Positions 16,776 through 19,109 of a stretch of 19,109 nt of DNA are shown piece by piece (position 1 is the stretch's first letter; the number at the start of each line of letters is the position of its first letter). The stretch covers positions 1 to 19,109 of the forward strand of contig CALJWY010000267.1 in the NCBI GenBank assembly GCA_937974465.1, in the 5' to 3' direction. This DNA comes from an uncultured Lysobacterales bacterium. Lineage in GTDB: Bacteria > Pseudomonadota > Gammaproteobacteria > Xanthomonadales > SZUA-36. The notes beneath the pieces are model-generated. The model ran no database searches. It worked only from the letters and a program-made list of their open reading frames with translations, and was not told the DNA's origin. The translations under genes were made by a program, and so were the position numbers.

Positions 16776-16795
16776 GCCAGGCTTGGTCGCCTGGC
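16776..16795 (-). other. Hairpin between mreB and mreC
   Basis: GCCAGGC (16776-16782) and GCCTGGC (16789-16795) form a perfect 7-bp stem with a 6-base loop, 20 bases after the mreB stop and 21 before the mreC start. No U-run follows, so it looks more like a 3' stabiliser, processing site or weak attenuator than a full terminator. Confidence 0.5.
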
Positions 16796-16814
16796 GCGAA
16801 CTACCCCTTAAAGC

Positions 16815-17864
16815 TTAACTGGAAGTGAAAAAATCACCATGATTTTCGTCCATTAACTCAAGTGCGCGTCCACCGCCCCTGGCGACACAGGTGAGCGGGT
16901 CATCCGCGACGAATACCGGCAAACCGGTTTCCTGTGCTATCAGGTGATCGAGGCCTTTCAACAAGGCGCCACCACCGGTCAATACGATGCCGGTTTCAAC
17001 CACGTCAGCGCAGAGTTCCGGCGGGGTCTGCTCCAGTGCTGCCTTGACTGCATCGAGGATGCTGGCCAGACTTTCAGTCAATGCCTCCAGCACTTCGTTG
17101 CTATTAATGGTAATCCTGCGTGGCACACCTTCTGCCAGGTTACGGCCGGAAACGGATAGCTCCTCAGCCTCTTCATCCGGCCAGGCCCGGCCAATACTGA
17201 TCTTGATATTCTCAGCCGTAGATTCTCCGATCAAGGTACCGTAGTTTCGCCGTACAAAGTTGACGATTGCTTCATCAAACTGGTCACCTCCAACACGCAC
17301 CGAATTGGAATACACCAGGCCATTGAGCGAGATCACGGCCACCTCTGATGTTCCACCACCGACATCCAGGACCATCGCACCGCGGGCTTCGTGCACGGGA
17401 ATACCTGCGCCTATCGCCGCTGCCATGGGCTCTTCAACCAGGAATACCTCACGTGCACCGGCACCTTCGGCAGACTCCTTGATGGCCTTTCGTTCAACCT
17501 GGGTTGAACTGCATGGAACACAGACCAGAACCCTCGGGCTCGGCCGCAGAAAACGTGATTCATGTACCTTTTTAATAAAGTGCTGAAGCATGGCCTCGGT
17601 CATATTGAAGTCCGCAATAACACCATCTTTCAACGGTCGGACTGTTCTGATATTTCCCGGTGTACGACCCAGCATGCGCTTGGCTTCAGCACCAACAGCC
17701 GCCACTGACTGGGGTCCGCCAGGCCCCCGGTCCATGCGCACTGCCACCACCGATGGCTCATTCAGGACGATGCCCTGGCCACGCACATATACCAGTGTAT
17801 TTGCCGTTCCCAGGTCAATGGAAAGATCATTAGAAAAAAGACCGCGGAGACTTTTGAAAACCAT
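16815..17864 (-). CDS. mreB: Actin-like rod shape protein MreB
   Basis: A cytosolic actin homologue that forms membrane-bound filaments steering side-wall synthesis. The start is ATG at 17864 (MVFKSLRGLFSNDL), giving 349 residues (E. coli 347). The longer frame to 17957 adds 31 residues unlike the family and runs across the predicted promoter, so I reject it. The N-terminal FKSLRGLF is the amphipathic membrane-targeting helix. Nucleotide-site motifs are IDLGTANT (16-23), DVGGGTSEV (167-175) and TGGGALL (296-302). It is the first gene of the operon, divergent from the kinase at 18053. Confidence 0.98.
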   Translation of the reverse strand: MVFKSLRGLFSNDLSIDLGTANTLVYVRGQGIVLNEPSVVAVRMDRGPGGPQSVAAVGAEAKRMLGRTPGNIRTVRPLKDGVIADFNMTEAMLQHFIKKVHESRFLRPSPRVLVCVPCSSTQVERKAIKESAEGAGAREVFLVEEPMAAAIGAGIPVHEARGAMVLDVGGGTSEVAVISLNGLVYSNSVRVGGDQFDEAIVNFVRRNYGTLIGESTAENIKISIGRAWPDEEAEELSVSGRNLAEGVPRRITINSNEVLEALTESLASILDAVKAALEQTPPELCADVVETGIVLTGGGALLKGLDHLIAQETGLPVFVADDPLTCVARGGGRALELMDENHGDFFTSS

Positions 17865-17905
17865 GTTGTTATATTCCGTGGCAAAAGCCAGGTTCAGGGC
17901 TGGAT

Positions 17906-17934
17906 AATGTATCAGCCAGCCTGCTTTTCGGCAA
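17906..17934 (-). promoter_or_regulatory. Predicted sigma-70 promoter for the mreB operon
   Basis: On the minus strand, TTGCCG (17934-17929) and TACATT (17911-17906) are 17 bases apart, 4/6 each, with a TG upstream of the -10 (TGATACATT). The start site near 17899 would leave a leader of about 35 bases before the mreB ATG. This placement supports the shorter mreB start. Confidence 0.5.
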
Positions 17935-17965
17935 GCGGCGTGGCATGGGATCGCCATTCATTCAT

Positions 17966-17984
17966 CGAGTTTTTAATAAACTCG
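17966..17984. other. Hairpin in the mreB-kinase divergent region
   Basis: CGAGTTT (17966-17972) pairs with AAACTCG (17978-17984) around a 5-base loop, followed by two GCAGGC units. It lies between the two divergent genes, upstream of both. A regulator-binding dyad is possible. A TAAAAT box at 18007-18012 could be a kinase -10, but no good -35 accompanies it. Confidence 0.35.
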
Positions 17985-18052
17985 CAGGCGCAGGCGCAAA
18001 ATCCGTTAAAATGGCGGATTCCAAAAAGACTTAAAAAGGTACGGATCAAAGA

Positions 18053-18991
18053 ATGTCAGCATTAATCTGTGGTTCCCTGGCTTACGACACCATTATGGTT
18101 TTCCCGGAAAGGTTCAAGGACCATATCCTGCCCGACAAAGTGCACATGTTAAATGTGTCTTTCCTGGTGCCTGAAATGCGCCGCCAATATGGGGGAGTGG
18201 CCGGCAATATTGCCTACAACCTCAAAATGCTGGGTGGCGACCCGTACCCAATGGCAACCGTGGGCGATGATTTCGGACCTTACCAAAGACGCCTTGAGTC
18301 ACTGGGTATCTCAACCCGCTATATCCGGCATCTGGAAGGCGAGTTCACGCCCCAGGCATTCATTACAACCGACATGGATGACAACCAGATCACCGCCTTT
18401 CACCCGGGAGCAATGCAGGAAAGCCAACTGAACAGTGTCGGCGATACCGAAGGCATAACCCTGGGTATCGTGGCGCCGGACGGCAGGGAAGCAATGCTGC
18501 AGCATAGTGCAGATTTTCAACGCCACGGTATTCCACACATCTTTGATCCGGGTCAGGCCATGACGCTGTTCGACGGTAACGACCTGAAAACATTCATTCG
18601 CCAGGCCAACTGGGTAGTGGCAAATGACTACGAGTTTCAACTCATACGGGAACGCACCGGTCTCAGCACAGAAGAGATTGCCGGGCAGGTTGAAGCCCTG
18701 ATAATCACCCGTGGCGGTGATGGCTCGACCCTGGTGACAAGCTCGGGTGAAGAGCACATAGAGACCGTAAAGCCATCTGCAATACTGGATCCTACCGGTT
18801 GCGGCGACGCTTACCGCTCCGGGCTGCTTTATGGCCTGCTAAACAACCTGGACCTGACAACCGGGTGCCGCATCGGATCTGTGATGGGTGCTTTAAAAGT
18901 CGCTGTCCAGGGTCCGCAAAATCACACGCATACGCTGGAAGAGATCGTCGAGCGCTTCAAACAGGCATATGGATATTCATTTATCGACTAA
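18053..18991 (+). CDS. PfkB-family sugar/nucleoside kinase, adenosine-kinase-like
   Basis: A 312-residue ribokinase-fold kinase, the only plus-strand gene. The substrate-side glycine pair is in QYGGVAGNIAYNL (45-57), and the C-terminal signature DPTGCGDAYRSG (246-257) carries the anion hole and the catalytic base D252. VANDYEF (189-195) and ITRGGDGS (218-225) are typical PfkB elements. The overall pattern resembles bacterial proteins annotated as adenosine kinase or carbohydrate kinase. The true acceptor (adenosine, ribose or another sugar) cannot be settled from the sequence. The start is ATG at 18053, with GGA 7 bases upstream. It is divergent from mreB across a 188-base gap. It looks intact and ends before a hairpin at 19022. 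Confidence 0.92.
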   Translation: MSALICGSLAYDTIMVFPERFKDHILPDKVHMLNVSFLVPEMRRQYGGVAGNIAYNLKMLGGDPYPMATVGDDFGPYQRRLESLGISTRYIRHLEGEFTPQAFITTDMDDNQITAFHPGAMQESQLNSVGDTEGITLGIVAPDGREAMLQHSADFQRHGIPHIFDPGQAMTLFDGNDLKTFIRQANWVVANDYEFQLIRERTGLSTEEIAGQVEALIITRGGDGSTLVTSSGEEHIETVKPSAILDPTGCGDAYRSGLLYGLLNNLDLTTGCRIGSVMGALKVAVQGPQNHTHTLEEIVERFKQAYGYSFID

Positions 18992-19021
18992 ATTTCGCAA
19001 AAACCTGCACTTAAATGGATA

Positions 19022-19041
19022 ACCCGGCATTCATTCCGGGT
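19022..19041 (+). terminator. Hairpin after the kinase gene, possible terminator
   Basis: ACCCGG (19022-19027) pairs with CCGGGT (19036-19041) around an 8-base loop, about 30 bases past the kinase stop. The following AAATTTA is not a proper U-tract. The position suits a transcript end, but termination strength is doubtful. Confidence 0.4.
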
Positions 19042-19051
19042 AAATTTACAG

Positions 19052-19080
19052 TTGACAATCAACACCGGTAAATGGAAAAT
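19052..19080 (+). promoter_or_regulatory. Candidate promoter at the right edge
   Basis: A perfect TTGACA (19052-19057) is followed after 17 bases by GAAAAT (19075-19080), 4/6 to the -10 consensus. It would serve a plus-strand gene beyond the window. The -10 is mediocre, so this is tentative. Confidence 0.4.
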
Positions 19081-19109
19081 TGCCGCCCCGATCGCAATGG
19101 TCGGGAAAA

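Noticed and set aside
17865..17957. N-terminal extension of MreB by 31 residues
   Set aside because: The extension does not resemble MreB and overlaps the predicted promoter; the internal ATG gives the family length and the amphipathic N-terminus.
17984..17997. Tandem GCAGGC units as a repeat array
   Set aside because: Only two units are present, which is too short to be a meaningful array.
1..19109. CRISPR, tRNA/rRNA genes, transposase or phage genes
   Set aside because: I saw no regularly spaced repeats, cloverleaf-like sequences or mobile-element proteins; gaps are short and every long one lies between housekeeping genes.

Overview
This window reads as the chromosome of a Gram-negative gammaproteobacterium, probably a free-living one outside Enterobacterales. 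The reasons are the gene content (PBP2/RodA/RlpA/DacA, LipB/LipA, PriA, full-length Prc) and a cell-wall gene order, mrdA-rodA-mltB-rlpA-dacA-ybeD-lipB-lipA, that I recall from Pseudomonas-type gammaproteobacteria. In enterobacteria mltB is elsewhere, and rsfS/rlmH rather than mreBCD lie upstream of mrdA. The sequence alone does not give me genus or species. Everything is on the minus strand except the last gene.

Layout in minus-strand order, from right to left. A divergent intergenic region (17865-18052) separates a plus-strand PfkB-type kinase (18053-18991) from the elongasome operon mreB-mreC-mreD-mrdA-rodA (17864 to 12420). From mreC to rodA, each stop codon overlaps the next start by 4 bases. 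After a 291-base gap with a good promoter come mltB-rlpA, then dacA-ybeD-lipB-lipA (12128 to 7149), again with 1-base stop/start overlaps at mltB/rlpA, dacA/ybeD and ybeD/lipB. Next are the periplasmic protease gene prc (6930-4747), a small periplasmic single-heme DUF3365 protein (4595-4017), the replication-restart helicase priA (3847-1655), and a moxR-DUF58 pair (1451 to beyond base 1).

Functionally, the right two thirds is a side-wall growth module. MreB filaments with MreC/MreD organise the PBP2 transpeptidase and the RodA glycosyltransferase. MltB and RlpA cleave glycan strands and DacA trims pentapeptides. Prc in other species limits peptidoglycan hydrolases, so its position next to this block fits, but that link is inference. 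LipB and LipA make the lipoyl cofactor and travel with dacA by conserved synteny rather than an obvious shared pathway. PriA and the MoxR/DUF58 chaperone-like pair are separate functions.

I found no mobile element, CRISPR array, tRNA, rRNA or frank pseudogene, and no stretch over 300 bases without a gene. I do not see a convincing new multi-gene system. The less ordinary signals are a 13-base inverted repeat bracketing the DUF3365 gene, recurring CCCGG/CCGGG hairpins in several gaps, a hairpin between mreB and mreC, and the kinase facing away from mreB.
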